From the NCBI RefSeq assembly GCF_900205755.1, contig NZ_OANS01000002.1, forward strand, positions 186,001 to 250,000: a DNA stretch of 64,000 bases, given 5' to 3'. A model generated the notes under the pieces. It did no database searches and was not told the DNA's origin. It saw nothing but the letters and a program-made list of their open reading frames with translations. This stretch comes from Polynucleobacter meluiroseus. GTDB taxonomy: Bacteria; Pseudomonadota; Gammaproteobacteria; Burkholderiales; Burkholderiaceae. Positions 48,356 to 58,397 of this stretch are shown here, in pieces. Made by a program: the position numbers and the translations under genes. Positions within the stretch are counted from its first letter, which is position 1; each line of letters begins with the position of its first letter.

Positions 48356-49530
48356 CTAAACGCCTGAATACCCGTTTGCGCACGCCCCAGTATGAGCGCG
48401 TGGATATCATGAGTGCCCTCATAAGTATTCACAACTTCTAAATTAAGCATATGGCGAATAACGCCGTATTCATCGGAGATGCCGTTTCCGCCATGCATGT
48501 CTCTTGCCAAGCGTGCCACTTCAAGTGATTTACCGCAGGAATTGCGCTTCATCATGGAGGTGATCTCGGGTGCCGCGGTGCCTTCATCTTTCATGCGACC
48601 AAGGCGTAGACATCCCTGCAAGGCCATGGTGATTTCAGTTTGCATATCAACCAATTTCTTTTGGATTAATTGATTTGCCGCTAAGGGGCGACCAAACTGC
48701 TTGCGATCCATAGTGTATTTTCGGGCGGCGTGCCAGCACCATTCGGCAGCACCTAAAGTTCCCCAAGCAATACCGTAACGGGCGGAATTGAGGCAGGTGA
48801 ACGGTCCCTTGAGGCCTGTGACTCCAGGGAGCTCATTTTCATCTGGGACAAATACTTCATCCATGACGATTTCACCGGTAATGGAGGCCCGTAAACTCAT
48901 CTTGCCTTCAATTTTCGGGGCGCTAAGACCTTTCATCCCCTTTTCTAAAATATAACCTCTAATATCACCCGCATCATTTTTAGCCCAAACAATAAAGATA
49001 TCGGCTATAGGTGAATTTGAGATCCACATTTTTGAACCTGATAGAGAGAAGCCACCAGGAACCTTTTTTGCGCGGGTAAGCATCCCGCCGGCATCAGAAC
49101 CATAATTGGGTTCAGTTAAGCCAAAACACCCAATCATTTCTCCGCTAGCGAGTTTCGGTAAGTACTTTTGTTTTTGCGCTTCGCTGCCAAATTCGTTGAT
49201 GGGCAAGATTACCAAGGACGATTGAACGCTCATCATGGAGCGGTAGCCTGAGTCGACCCGCTCAACTTCTCGGGCGATGAGCCCATAGGAAACATAGTTC
49301 AAATTACTGCCACCATACTGCTCTGGAATCATGATGCCGAGCAGACCTAATTGACCCATTTCAAGAAAAATAGAGGGGTCGGTATTTTCATTGCGAAATG
49401 CATCCAGTACGCGAGGCATCAAGCTTCCCTGAGCATATTCTGCGGCGGCATCCCGAACCATGCGCTCGTCCTCGCTTAGTTGAGTATCAAGAAGCAGGGG
49501 ATCATCCCAGTGGAAGTGCGCTTTAGTCAT
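48352..49530 (-). CDS. gcdH: Glutaryl-CoA dehydrogenase
   Basis: FAD enzyme that oxidises and decarboxylates glutaryl-CoA to crotonyl-CoA in lysine, tryptophan or aromatic breakdown. The 392 residues have the acyl-CoA dehydrogenase fold. [31 protein letters not shown] and the C-terminal [20 protein letters not shown] carry the catalytic Glu and are diagnostic for GcdH over general acyl-CoA dehydrogenases. It stands alone, convergent with mnmH. Confidence 0.94.
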   Translation of the reverse strand: MTKAHFHWDDPLLLDTQLSEDERMVRDAAAEYAQGSLMPRVLDAFRNENTDPSIFLEMGQLGLLGIMIPEQYGGSNLNYVSYGLIAREVERVDSGYRSMMSVQSSLVILPINEFGSEAQKQKYLPKLASGEMIGCFGLTEPNYGSDAGGMLTRAKKVPGGFSLSGSKMWISNSPIADIFIVWAKNDAGDIRGYILEKGMKGLSAPKIEGKMSLRASITGEIVMDEVFVPDENELPGVTGLKGPFTCLNSARYGIAWGTLGAAEWCWHAARKYTMDRKQFGRPLAANQLIQKKLVDMQTEITMALQGCLRLGRMKDEGTAAPEITSMMKRNSCGKSLEVARLARDMHGGNGISDEYGVIRHMLNLEVVNTYEGTHDIHALILGRAQTGIQAFS

Positions 49531-49824
49531 ATTGTGGTTAAGCCAATGAACTGATTTTCGGAAACATAAATTGGTAAGAAAATGGCAATATTCGGCTTTA
49601 ATTTTCTACTTTTACTGCGTAAACCCCATTCTGCCATTAAATTGAGATGAAAGAGGTGAGATGCCGCCATTCTGAAATTCTATGACGTTCATGCGATTTT
49701 CAGTCCTTTTAAGGTAAAAGTGTCATTTCCAGTCTTTGCCGTTTGAAACCGTTAAAATAGCAGTCTTTGGTGCAAATCTGCACCATCCCCATTAAACCGA
49801 ATACCAGAAAGTCAGAGCTTATCC
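49531..49824. other. 294-bp intergenic region between gcdH and ybiT
   Basis: No open frame of note. It holds the divergent start regions of gcdH and ybiT. A perfect hairpin GGTGCA-aatc-TGCACC lies at 49769-49784, 41 bp before the ybiT start, and CAGTCTTTG occurs twice shortly before it. No convincing promoter pair or tRNA was seen. Confidence 0.6.
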
Positions 49825-51432
49825 GTGCTGTCCGCATCTAATATCACCATGCAATTTGGGGCAAAACCCCTGTTTGAAAATATCTCCGTTAAGTTTGGCG
49901 GAGGAAATCGTTATGGCTTGATTGGCGCAAACGGTTGCGGTAAATCCACTTTTATGAAAATCCTTGGGGGTGAATTAGAGCCTACTAGCGGCAACGTCAG
50001 CTTAGAGCCAGGGATTCGTTTGGGTAAATTGCGCCAAGATCAATTTGCTTACGAAGACCAACGTGTTTTGGATGTAGTCATGATGGGTCATGAGGAAATG
50101 TGGCGCGCTGCAGCGGAACGCGATGCTATTTACGCAAACCCAGAAGCGACTGATGAAGATTACATGAAGGCCGCAGAACTTGAGGGTAAGTATGCTGAAT
50201 ACGGTGGTTATACCGCTGAAGCCAAGGCTGGAGAATTGCTCTTGGGTATTGGTATTCCAATTGAACAGCACGATGGCTTAATGAGCAACGTTGCACCAGG
50301 CTGGAAGTTGCGTGTCTTATTGGCGCAAGCCTTGTTTTCCGATCCGGATGTACTTCTGCTCGATGAGCCAACCAATAACTTAGATATTCACTCTATTCAT
50401 TGGCTAGAAGATATCCTGAACCAAATTAAAAGTACGATTGTGATTATTTCTCACGATCGTCACTTCTTGAACGAAGTCTGTACTCATATGGCGGATATGG
50501 ACTTTGGTACCCTCAAAGTCTATCCAGGCAATTACGATTCCTATATGTTGGCCTCGGTACAGGCGAGAGCGCAGCAATTAAGTTCAAACGTGAAGGCCAA
50601 AGAAAAGATTGCAGAATTACAGGCCTTCGTGAGTCGATTTTCTGCAAATGCATCAAAGGCTCGCCAGGCAACTTCACGCCAAAAACAATTGGAAAAAATT
50701 GAAATTACGGAGATTAAGCCGTCTTCTCGGCAGAATCCCTTCATCCGCTTTGACTCTGAAAAGAAGCTCCACAATATGGCTGTGGAATGCAATGCGTTGA
50801 CTAAATCATTTGATCGCACCATCTTTAAGAATTTTAAAATTGCCATTCGTGCAGGCGAAAAAGTAGCGATCATAGGACAAAATGGGGCGGGTAAAACCAC
50901 CTTATTGAAAACCATTTTAAGCAAACGCTTTGATGGTATTCAGGCTGATAGTGGCGATGTGAAATGGGCTGAAAATGCAAACACCGGCGTCATGCCTCAA
51001 GACAATACCGATCTGTTCGCTAAAGATATTACCCTGATGGATTGGATGAATGACTGGCGTAACTCTGGCGATGACGATCAAAGTATTCGTGGCACTCTAG
51101 GGCGTTTATTGTTTTCGGGTGATGACATTAGCAAGTCCGTCAAAATCCTTTCTGGTGGCGAGAAGGGCCGGATGATTTGGGGCAAGTTGATGCTCCAGAA
51201 ATACAATGTGTTAGCGATGGATGAGCCAACTAACCATATGGATATGGAATCTATTGAGAGCTTACAGATTGCCTTAGAAAAATATGAAGGCACTTTAATT
51301 TTCGTGTCACATGACCGAGAATTTGTTTCTGCTCTAGCGAACCGTATTCTTGAGGTGAAACCTGACGGAAAAATTGAGGACTATTCTGGCACTTACGAGG
51401 AATATCTTCGAAGCCAAGCTTTAGCTGGGTAG
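49825..51432 (+). CDS. ybiT: ABC-F family ATPase YbiT
   Basis: Ribosome-associated ABC-F protein with two ATPase domains and no membrane part. Of 535 residues, the first Walker A is [16 protein letters not shown] near residue 34, followed by [12 protein letters not shown]. The linker has [18 protein letters not shown]. The second site is [13 protein letters not shown], with LSGGEKGRM and [16 protein letters not shown]. The sequence follows E. coli YbiT closely from the start ([19 protein letters not shown]). Start is GTG. Confidence 0.95.
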   Translation: MLSASNITMQFGAKPLFENISVKFGGGNRYGLIGANGCGKSTFMKILGGELEPTSGNVSLEPGIRLGKLRQDQFAYEDQRVLDVVMMGHEEMWRAAAERDAIYANPEATDEDYMKAAELEGKYAEYGGYTAEAKAGELLLGIGIPIEQHDGLMSNVAPGWKLRVLLAQALFSDPDVLLLDEPTNNLDIHSIHWLEDILNQIKSTIVIISHDRHFLNEVCTHMADMDFGTLKVYPGNYDSYMLASVQARAQQLSSNVKAKEKIAELQAFVSRFSANASKARQATSRQKQLEKIEITEIKPSSRQNPFIRFDSEKKLHNMAVECNALTKSFDRTIFKNFKIAIRAGEKVAIIGQNGAGKTTLLKTILSKRFDGIQADSGDVKWAENANTGVMPQDNTDLFAKDITLMDWMNDWRNSGDDDQSIRGTLGRLLFSGDDISKSVKILSGGEKGRMIWGKLMLQKYNVLAMDEPTNHMDMESIESLQIALEKYEGTLIFVSHDREFVSALANRILEVKPDGKIEDYSGTYEEYLRSQALAG

Positions 51433-51436
51433 TGGC

Positions 51437-51694
51437 TTAGCCCGCCGCTTTAATTTGACGTTGAAAGCGCATTGCAGTGCCATCGGCTCGTATGCGCTTC
51501 CAAACCACTTCTTTCTCTTCTTGGCTTAAAAAGACCCAGTTACTTACCTCACCCAAGGTACGTCCGCACCCTTGGCAGATTTCGTCATAGAGCGTAGTGC
51601 AGACTCCAATGCAGGGTGAATCAGATGCATCATCGCCTACAGCAAGAGAGTTGGCGGTATTTTCGGAATTATTTACATTGTCATTTGAAGTCAT
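51437..51694 (-). CDS. DUF1289 small cysteine-rich protein
   Basis: An 85-residue protein with the DUF1289 pattern DSPCIGVC, then CQGCGRTLGEV, then W and RRADG-type end (KRIRADGTAMRF). The four Cys suggest a bound metal or iron-sulfur site. Function unestablished. It overlaps the DUF482 gene by four bases and converges on ybiT. Confidence 0.85.
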   Translation of the reverse strand: MTSNDNVNNSENTANSLAVGDDASDSPCIGVCTTLYDEICQGCGRTLGEVSNWVFLSQEEKEVVWKRIRADGTAMRFQRQIKAAG

Positions 51695-52869
51695 AGCAAC
51701 ACTGTAGTCGATTTCAAAGGACTGTGCTCTTCAAGCTCATTAACATAAGCCGCCATGCCAGCCCGTTCGCGCTCTAAGAAGCGCTCAATTGCTTTTGCAA
51801 ACTGGGCATCTGCAATCCAGTGGGCCGATTGAATTGTGGTGGGTAAAAACCCCCGGGCCATCTTATGCTCCCCTTGTGCGCCACCCTCAAAGGTTCGAAT
51901 ACCCTCTTTGATGCAATATTCGATCGCTTGGTAATACGCCGTTTCAAAATGCAGGCAGGGAATAAATTCAGTTGATCCCCAGTATCTTCCAAAAGCAGCG
52001 GAAGCTAATTTATCAACAAATAATAAGGAGGAGGCTACCATCTGCTCATTGCGGTAAGCAATAATAAGATGTAGATTTTCAGGCATAACTTCACCCAGTT
52101 TTTGAAAAAATGCAGCGCTTAAATAGGGGCTTGAGCGATGCTCTAAATAGGTATTTGCATAACATCGGTAAAAGAATTCCCAATCGGATTGCGTGGCCTG
52201 CAATCCAGGAATGTGCTTAAAGTGAATTGCAGCAGATGCGACTTGCGCTCGCTCACGCCGAATATTTTTACGGCGCTTCATATTCAATGCTGCGAGGAAC
52301 TGTTCAAAATCTTGATAACCTGGATTTTGCCAATGAAACTGCACAGAATCCCTGAGCATAAAACCTTGCTCTGTTAATTTGGTGAGTTCAGCGGGCTCTG
52401 AAAATAAAATGTGCGCTGAAGAAAGTGCGTTGTCAGTGATTAAGGATTTTAAAGCCGTCACTAAGAGTGTTTGTATAGTCTCTTTTTCATCGCCAGGCAA
52501 TGCGAGAAGGCGCGGGCCTTTCACTGGGGTAAATGGTATTGCGCAGAGCGCTTTTGGATAGTACTCAAGCCCATTTTGCGCATAGGCTTCAGCCCAAGAC
52601 CAATCAAATACAAACTCCCCATAGGAATGTTGCTTTAAATAGAGGGGCATCGCTCCGATGATGTTTGAGTCGCTAGATCGAACTAAAAGGTGGGCTGTTT
52701 GCCAACCCGTGTTTCCGTCTACACAAGCGCATTCTTCTAGAGCAAGCAGAAACTCATGCTTAAGAAAGGGGCCTGCGTCAGAAGGGAGGAGGGCATTCCA
52801 ATCTTGCGCTCTGATCTCAGTAAGAGATTGAATCACCTGAAATTGATGCGGTGTTGAACTCAATGCCAT
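51691..52869 (-). CDS. DUF482 (COG3146) GNAT/FemAB-like acyltransferase
   Basis: A 392-residue protein of the DUF482 group, related in fold to FemAB and GNAT enzymes. Marks are FLKHEFLLALEE near the start, NMKRRKNIRRERAQV in the middle, and YCIKEGIRTFEGGAQGEHKMARGF (in parts: TFEGGAQGEHKMARG) followed by SAHWIAD. Possibly aminoacylates or acylates a cell-envelope or small molecule. Coupled to the DUF1289 gene. No signal peptide. Confidence 0.83.
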   Translation of the reverse strand: MALSSTPHQFQVIQSLTEIRAQDWNALLPSDAGPFLKHEFLLALEECACVDGNTGWQTAHLLVRSSDSNIIGAMPLYLKQHSYGEFVFDWSWAEAYAQNGLEYYPKALCAIPFTPVKGPRLLALPGDEKETIQTLLVTALKSLITDNALSSAHILFSEPAELTKLTEQGFMLRDSVQFHWQNPGYQDFEQFLAALNMKRRKNIRRERAQVASAAIHFKHIPGLQATQSDWEFFYRCYANTYLEHRSSPYLSAAFFQKLGEVMPENLHLIIAYRNEQMVASSLLFVDKLASAAFGRYWGSTEFIPCLHFETAYYQAIEYCIKEGIRTFEGGAQGEHKMARGFLPTTIQSAHWIADAQFAKAIERFLERERAGMAAYVNELEEHSPLKSTTVLL

Positions 52870-52890
52870 TGCAACTTCTTTAGAGCAAAT

Positions 52891-53277
52891 TTAACGCTGT
52901 ATCAATTCTATTTTGTATCCGTCCGGATCAGTGACAAAGGCAATAACGCTACCGCCACCTAAAAGAGGCCCTGCCTCACGAGAGACTGTGCCTCCAGCAG
53001 CTTTGATTTGCGCGCAAGCAGCATAGGCATCATCAACGCTGATAGCGATATGACCGTAGGCATCACCCATTACATACTTGTCAACACCGTAGTTATAGGT
53101 TAATTCTAGTTCGGCTTGACCATCTGCATTTCCTTTGCCGAAACCAACAAAAGCCAAAGTATATTTCTGTTCAGGACGATCAGTCTTGCGCAACAAATTC
53201 ATTCCCATGACTTTGGTGTAGAAATCAATTGAGCGCTCAAAGTTGCCGACGCGTAGCATGGTGTGCAAAATCATCAT
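52891..53277 (-). CDS. gloA: Lactoylglutathione lyase (glyoxalase I)
   Basis: Isomerises the methylglyoxal-glutathione adduct. The 128-residue single-domain enzyme has the expected metal ligands in [31 protein letters not shown] and [11 protein letters not shown] 53277 or 53274 could start. A terminator for the upstream ppi gene separates them, so gloA probably has its own promoter. Confidence 0.94.
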   Translation of the reverse strand: MMILHTMLRVGNFERSIDFYTKVMGMNLLRKTDRPEQKYTLAFVGFGKGNADGQAELELTYNYGVDKYVMGDAYGHIAISVDDAYAACAQIKAAGGTVSREAGPLLGGGSVIAFVTDPDGYKIELIQR

Positions 53278-53321
53278 TTATTCAATATAAAGGGTTTTTA
53301 CAATTTATGTTGGGCTTTACA

Positions 53322-53351
53322 TAATAAAAAACCCAGGTTGATTCCTGGGTT
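53322..53351 (-). terminator. Rho-independent terminator of the parvulin gene
   Basis: On the minus strand AACCCAGG, a 6-base loop and CCTGGGTT form a perfect 8-bp stem, followed by TTTTTATT. It lies 20 bp after the parvulin stop and before gloA. Confidence 0.87.
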
Positions 53352-53372
53352 AGTAAGGGCGGATGTTGTAAA

Positions 53373-54170
53373 TTACTGTAGCTTTGCTTTAGCTCGAAGT
53401 TTTTGCAGCATTTCAGAAAATTTCGCTTTTTGCCAGTTCTGGTCCGAAGTGATCATCTGTTTCAAACGATCTTTTATTTCCTCCATAGAAGGGGCGCTAG
53501 CATCGCGAGTATCTTCTACATAAATAATGTGCCAACCAAATTGGGTCTTCACTGGTTTATCTGTAATCTGCCCTTTTTTAGCCTGTACCATCGCCTTAGA
53601 AAATTCTGGAACGAGCGCTTTATCGCTCACCCAACCTAAATCGCCACCACTAGGTGCGGAGCCGGGATCCTTGGATTTTGCTTTGGCAATTTCCCCAAAA
53701 TTAGCACCGGCCTTGATTTGAGCGGTAATGGCTTGCGCATCTGCTTCCTTATCAAGCAAGATGTGTTTAACGTGATATTCCTTGCCGCCTGTGTATTGAG
53801 TCTTGACTTGATCATAAGCTGTCTTTAAATCAGCCTCCGAGACTCCTTCTTTTTCAATATAGTCTTGAAAAACCGCGGCTACTAAAATGCCCATGCGGGA
53901 TTGCTCAAGTTGCTCTCGTACTGCTTCATTCTGAGTTAAACCCCGATTATTAGCCTCTTGAATAATCAGTTCGCGGGTTACTAGCATTTCACGAGCTTGC
54001 TCACGAATTTGTGGATTATCTGCTTGGCCAGATTTGGCTACTAATTTATCTAATTGCGTTTTAGGAATGGGCTTGCCGTTCACGATGACCGCATTTTGGG
54101 CCAATGCCGTAGTCATTCCAAGCGCTGAGAAGAGAGCGACGATGATGAAAAATGAAGGTTGTTTTGACAT
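53373..54170 (-). CDS. Periplasmic parvulin-type peptidyl-prolyl isomerase
   Basis: A 265-residue exported PPIase of the SurA/PrsA/PpiD type. A signal peptide ends TALAQ. An N-terminal helical chaperone part (about 25-125) precedes the parvulin domain with YHVKHILLDKEADA, SGGDLGWV and TQFGWHIIYVEDTR. I chose ATG 54170; ATG 54176 or an upstream start to 54224 are possible, but none has a strong ribosome site. Downstream of yciB and bolA, as in other Betaproteobacteria. Confidence 0.9.
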   Translation of the reverse strand: MSKQPSFFIIVALFSALGMTTALAQNAVIVNGKPIPKTQLDKLVAKSGQADNPQIREQAREMLVTRELIIQEANNRGLTQNEAVREQLEQSRMGILVAAVFQDYIEKEGVSEADLKTAYDQVKTQYTGGKEYHVKHILLDKEADAQAITAQIKAGANFGEIAKAKSKDPGSAPSGGDLGWVSDKALVPEFSKAMVQAKKGQITDKPVKTQFGWHIIYVEDTRDASAPSMEEIKDRLKQMITSDQNWQKAKFSEMLQKLRAKAKLQ

Positions 54171-54220
54171 GGTCATTAGAAGTAATGGATGAATGGGGTT
54201 CTTAAATATCTTAATGCATC

Positions 54221-54511
54221 TCACACGGATGAAGGGCGTTCGTTAGGGGTGAGCGCCTGAATGCTAAGAGCGTGAATCGCATCGGGAAAATGCGAACTTA
54301 AGGCGGCATAAATAGCCCGATGCCGCGCTACGGTGTTAAGGCCTTGAAATTCTGGGCTAATTAAGGTCAGTTTAAAGTGACCCCCTCCAGAGGCTGCCCC
54401 TGCATGACCTGCATGCAAATGACTTTCGTCTTCAAAAAGCATTTCCGTGATCTCGAAGACTCTTTGCAAATCCGCCTCAAATAAGCGAATACGATCTTGA
54501 TTCAGACTCAT
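54221..54511 (-). CDS. BolA family protein
   Basis: A 96-residue BolA-type protein. BolA proteins pair with monothiol glutaredoxins in iron-sulfur trafficking and some bind DNA. The fold shows LTLISPEFQGLNTVARHRAIYAAL and the conserved His before RAIY. A long His/Gly-rich loop (SHLHAGHAGAASGGGH) is seen where family members carry a loop ligand. ATG 54511 overlaps the yciB stop (ATGA). Confidence 0.9.
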   Translation of the reverse strand: MSLNQDRIRLFEADLQRVFEITEMLFEDESHLHAGHAGAASGGGHFKLTLISPEFQGLNTVARHRAIYAALSSHFPDAIHALSIQALTPNERPSSV

Positions 54512-55056
54512 TGCGCAGGATGCTCCATGTGACGACTTAGCCAAATTCCTTGCAAGATGACAAATAGGATCAACAGTCCAGTACTACCAAATAATTTAAA
54601 GTTCACCCAAACTTCTTCAGAGTATTCAAAGACAACGTAAAGATTTAATGCACCCATAAAGAAAAAGAAGATTGCCCACAGGCGATTCAATTTTTCCCAT
54701 GCTGATTTAGCATTGGCTTCCTTAAGGGTAATTTGCTTGCTCATGAGTACTTGAATCCAATTTTTCTGAAAAAACTGGGCGCTTACAATCAAGGCGCAAG
54801 AGAACAGCCAATAGAGGGCGGTTGGCTTGAGCTGAATAAAAGTTTTGTCATGCAAAAAGATCGTGAGGCTGCCAAAAACCAAAATCATGCCAAGACTGAC
54901 CCACTGCATGGCATCTATTTTCCGGTGGCGATAATAGACCCATAAAATTTGCCCAATAGTAGCAACCATTGCCACAATGGTTGCTGTGTAGATATCGCCA
55001 AACTTGAAGGCAATAAAGAACAGAATGATGGGAAAAAGGTCGAATAAAAATTTCAT
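54508..55056 (-). CDS. yciB: Inner membrane septation protein YciB
   Basis: A 182-residue protein with five predicted helices, start KFLFDLFPIILFFIAF. WVYYRHRKIDAMQW and the late NLYVVFEYSEEVWVNFKLFG are family typical. YciB affects envelope integrity and cell division in E. coli and Shigella. I chose ATG 55056; the extra six residues up to 55074 have no ribosome site. Confidence 0.93.
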   Translation of the reverse strand: MKFLFDLFPIILFFIAFKFGDIYTATIVAMVATIGQILWVYYRHRKIDAMQWVSLGMILVFGSLTIFLHDKTFIQLKPTALYWLFSCALIVSAQFFQKNWIQVLMSKQITLKEANAKSAWEKLNRLWAIFFFFMGALNLYVVFEYSEEVWVNFKLFGSTGLLILFVILQGIWLSRHMEHPAQ

Positions 55057-55082
55057 ATGGGCATTATCCCGCAATTTATGAC

Positions 55083-55493
55083 TTATTCAGACTCCGTTGG
55101 CTTGGCATTTGCCGATGGTTCAAAGTTCAGCGATGCTGAGTTGATGCAGTAGCGCAATCCTGTTGGCTTAGGCCCATCGTTAAAAACGTGCCCGAGATGA
55201 GCATCGCATTGACTGCAGCGTACTTCAGTGCGCACCATGCCATGCGTCGTATCCCGAATCTCGGTAATAGCGGATTCCTGCTCAGGCGCACTGTAGCTTG
55301 GCCAACCACAACCAGCGTCAAACTTAGTGGCCGCTTTAAATAGCGGGGTATCGCAACAGACGCAGGTATAGCGGCCATCCCCCCAATGATCCCAAAATTT
55401 ACCCGTAAAAGGGGCTTCCGTAGCGGCTTCGCGGGTGACTCGATATTGGATGTCAGTTAATGCCTGTTTGTATTTTTGATCTGTTTTTTTCAC
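55083..55493 (-). CDS. msrB: Peptide methionine-(R)-S-oxide reductase
   Basis: Repairs the R isomer of methionine sulfoxide in proteins. The 136 residues have zinc cysteines CVCC and [14 protein letters not shown] and the catalytic Cys in [14 protein letters not shown] chose GTG 55493 because AGGA lies five bases before it; a longer TTG start at 55520 would overlap selO. It follows selO by 14 bp, linking two redox-repair genes. Confidence 0.94.
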   Translation of the reverse strand: MKKTDQKYKQALTDIQYRVTREAATEAPFTGKFWDHWGDGRYTCVCCDTPLFKAATKFDAGCGWPSYSAPEQESAITEIRDTTHGMVRTEVRCSQCDAHLGHVFNDGPKPTGLRYCINSASLNFEPSANAKPTESE

Positions 55494-55507
55494 ATCAGTC
55501 CTTTTGC

Positions 55508-56974
55508 TTAAGATGAGCAACTTACTGCGGTTAATGGCATATCTATTGGTGGGGGGAGGGCGTACGATTCAAAGTCAGGATGCTCATCATATGGCGTATT
55601 CAATAAGCTGAGCAATGTAGCGATTTCAGTAAAGTCATCCTGCTGAGCCTTTTCGATTGCAACTTGAGCTAAATGATTTCTGAGAATGAATTTGGGGTTG
55701 GTTTGATTCATCAATAGTGCCCTTGCATGGTCTGATAAAGATTCAGATTGCAGCCTATGTATGTACTGACCTAACCATTGATCAATTTGCTCACGATCAA
55801 CGAATTCATCCCTAAGCCGAATTGAAGTAATTTCTGAATCTTTTTTGATATCGCTTAAGCCCCGAAACAGTCCAGTGAAATCAACCCTAGAGGCGTGCAT
55901 CATTTGCATTAAATTTTCTATTAAAGCGATGTCACTTTCTTCCGCTTGCTGTAAGCCTAACTTAGCCCTAAACAAACGCTGCCATTCTTGGGCGTAGATC
56001 ACTGGAAATGTATCTATTTCAGCATGCAAAAGATCTTGTGATTCTTTGTCTGAATGGTCTAATTCCAGCAAGGGCAAAAAGGCGCTAGCAAGGCAGGCCA
56101 TATTCCAATGCATGATTTGTGGTTGCCGATGGTAGGCGTAGCGTCCAGAGTGATCGCTGTGATTGCAAATATGATCCACTTGAAATTGGTCTAAGAAGCC
56201 AAAAGGGCCGTAATCAATGGTGAGGCCCAGCACGCTGATATTGTCGCTGTTGAGAACGCCATGGCAAAAGCCTACTGCTTGCCATTGGGCTAGCAATTTC
56301 GCATTACGACCTAAGATCCCTTTGAATAACTCTAGGTAAGGAGCCTTGCTCTGAAGGCACTCGGTAAAATGATCCGCAATTAGAAGATCAGCCAGCTCCT
56401 TCAGTCGCACGAGATTTTGCAGCGAGGCGAAATGTTCGAAATGGCCAATGCGAATAAAGCTCGGGGCAAAACGCGAGCAGACCGCGGCAGTTTCGATGGT
56501 CTCGCGGCGAACTGGTAATTTAGAGCCAACCACCGCTAAAGCTCGACTGGTGGGAATTCCCAAGGCATGCATTGCTTCGCTACAAAGAAATTCACGAATA
56601 GAGGATCGTAAGACAGCCCGTCCATCACCCATGCGGGAGTAACGCGTCATGCCTGCTCCCTTGAGCTGTAGCTCTTGGTCACCTATATCCCCCAATAGGA
56701 TGGCGCGACCATCGCCCAATTGCCCCGCCCACACGCCGAATTGATGACCGCTGTATACCGTCGACAGTGGATCTAAAAATTGATTCTTTTCAGTTTCCAA
56801 GGCATTACCAGCTAGCACATCTAGCCATTTAGGATCACTTGGTAAGGCATTTTTAGATAAGGGGATGCCGATGCACTGAGCCGCCGAGGGAGAAAAAGCA
56901 ACCCAATAAGGATCGGGTAGGGGGGTGGGGAGTGTTTTTTGGCAGACATCGTCGCCGCGCAGTGTAAAAGCCAT
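55508..56974 (-). CDS. selO: Protein adenylyltransferase SelO (YdiU)
   Basis: A pseudokinase that AMPylates proteins under oxidative stress. The 488 residues show [57 protein letters not shown] and [10 protein letters not shown], the family's ATP-site motifs. It ends SCSS: Cys stands where animal SelO has selenocysteine. Paired with msrB on the same strand. Divergent from the PaaI-type thioesterase. Confidence 0.95.
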   Translation of the reverse strand: MAFTLRGDDVCQKTLPTPLPDPYWVAFSPSAAQCIGIPLSKNALPSDPKWLDVLAGNALETEKNQFLDPLSTVYSGHQFGVWAGQLGDGRAILLGDIGDQELQLKGAGMTRYSRMGDGRAVLRSSIREFLCSEAMHALGIPTSRALAVVGSKLPVRRETIETAAVCSRFAPSFIRIGHFEHFASLQNLVRLKELADLLIADHFTECLQSKAPYLELFKGILGRNAKLLAQWQAVGFCHGVLNSDNISVLGLTIDYGPFGFLDQFQVDHICNHSDHSGRYAYHRQPQIMHWNMACLASAFLPLLELDHSDKESQDLLHAEIDTFPVIYAQEWQRLFRAKLGLQQAEESDIALIENLMQMMHASRVDFTGLFRGLSDIKKDSEITSIRLRDEFVDREQIDQWLGQYIHRLQSESLSDHARALLMNQTNPKFILRNHLAQVAIEKAQQDDFTEIATLLSLLNTPYDEHPDFESYALPPPIDMPLTAVSCSS

Positions 56975-57028
56975 GATCTTATTTTATGGGGAATTGGCAA
57001 CAGTCACAGAACTCACTAAAATAATCTG

Positions 57029-57511
57029 ATGAAAAATAAAGTGCAATTGAATCCTTCCACCCAACTGGCTAACCTTGGCGAGGAATTAAACGTACCCTTT
57101 TTGAAGCTCTTGGGCGTGCGATTGTTGAGCGCAGAAATGGGTAAAGGTGAAATTTTGCTAGCCCTTAAGCCAGAACACACCAATACTTGGAATGTGGCCC
57201 ACGGCGGAGTTTTACTCACTTTGATGGATGTGGCGATGGCAGTTGCAGCTCGCTCCAGTGATCCAGATGATCGCAGCGTTGTGACCATTGAAATGAAAAA
57301 CAACTTTATGCAGGCGGCTAATGGCATCTTGCGTGTAAAGGCAGATACTGTGAGAAGAACCGCAACGATGGCCTTCTGTGAAGCGAAGCTTTACAACGAT
57401 GAGGGAGATATCTGCTGCATGGCTAGCGGCACATTTAAATTCTTAAGACATCTTGCAAGTAAGAATGTCGATGGTGAACGAGTAATCAACCCTGCTCAGA
57501 ATGCCGACTGA
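57029..57511 (+). CDS. PaaI family hotdog thioesterase
   Basis: A 160-residue hotdog-fold protein. NVAHGGVLLTLMDVAMAVAA matches the HGG active-site motif of PaaI/EntH-type thioesterases, followed by the strands SVVTIEMKNNFMQ and DTVRRTATMAFCEAKL. Likely hydrolyses acyl- or aryl-CoA. Convergent with the NRDE gene 15 bp downstream. Confidence 0.88.
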   Translation: MKNKVQLNPSTQLANLGEELNVPFLKLLGVRLLSAEMGKGEILLALKPEHTNTWNVAHGGVLLTLMDVAMAVAARSSDPDDRSVVTIEMKNNFMQAANGILRVKADTVRRTATMAFCEAKLYNDEGDICCMASGTFKFLRHLASKNVDGERVINPAQNAD

Positions 57512-57526
57512 TTAGAGCTCGGTCTC

Positions 57527-58372
57527 TTAAATTGCTGGGGTCGCGCTAAGCTCGCCAGTCACCACATCATGACCGATGGTGCCCTGAGCGTTGAAACGCC
57601 GTTCTACCATTTCAAAATTACCATCCTTGCGAACCCGCAAAACGGTACTTGCACGCGTTCCATAGGTTGGGGTTTTTATAAATGCAGAGGACAACGCACG
57701 TTCCCATTCTGCGCTAACGCCTGTACTGGGAAGCTCTTGGGGGCTAGCCTCATGAGTGTCTGCTAATAAGTGAAGATAGCGATCTGCATTCCTGAGATCA
57801 CCACTATCCATCGCAAGCGTTTGTGCAAATGCAGCAATGCGGTGGTTCACCTTGGGCCATGGAGTATCAAGCATGGCATTAGAAAGGCCATACACCCCCG
57901 GGCTTAAAGCCTGTTCCGGAAATACCTTGCGGGGGCGCACACTTTGCCCCATCATCAGCCGATTGCTGACCCAATGCATTTCTGCATTTTCGGGATCGCT
58001 CAGATCAGCCATCAGCAAATTAAAGCCGTTGTATTGATCAAAATGCTTGGAACGATCCTGAATAAACTGGTGAGGCTTGTTTTTACTAGTTAAATACTGC
58101 AAAGACAATTCGCCGCGAGTGCGTGCATCAGGATTTTTTTCACTAGGCGCCCGTACATTGGTCAATGCAGCAAAACGTCCGGTTTTGGTAAAGCCCAGCC
58201 ATGTCCCAGGGCTTCCCAAAACATCAGCCCGATCCTTGCCCGCCAAAACATGGGGGTGCTCATCCCACCAGCCGAGTTGCTCAGTATCGCGTTCATAGAA
58301 TTCATCGCGATTTGCTGCTACCACCAAGGGATAATCTGGATGAGATTTCCAAGCAAAAAGAATCAGGCACAT
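57527..58372 (-). CDS. NRDE family (TANGO2-like) protein
   Basis: A 281-residue protein beginning MCLILFAW with VVAANRDEFYERDTEQLG, the NRDE signature. GSPGTWLGFTKTGRFAALTNVR and YGLSNAMLDTPWPKV are also typical. The fold is predicted Ntn-hydrolase-like, and Cys2 may be the nucleophile. Animal TANGO2 has been linked to haem or acyl-CoA handling; the bacterial role is unknown. Followed upstream by ygfZ on the same strand. Confidence 0.9.
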   Translation of the reverse strand: MCLILFAWKSHPDYPLVVAANRDEFYERDTEQLGWWDEHPHVLAGKDRADVLGSPGTWLGFTKTGRFAALTNVRAPSEKNPDARTRGELSLQYLTSKNKPHQFIQDRSKHFDQYNGFNLLMADLSDPENAEMHWVSNRLMMGQSVRPRKVFPEQALSPGVYGLSNAMLDTPWPKVNHRIAAFAQTLAMDSGDLRNADRYLHLLADTHEASPQELPSTGVSAEWERALSSAFIKTPTYGTRASTVLRVRKDGNFEMVERRFNAQGTIGHDVVTGELSATPAI

Positions 58373-58397
58373 GAGATTGAATTAATGGGTTCTAAAG

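Noticed and set aside
49769..49784. NtrC binding site
   Set aside because: NtrC sites read TGCACC-N-GGTGCA; here the half-sites are in the opposite order.
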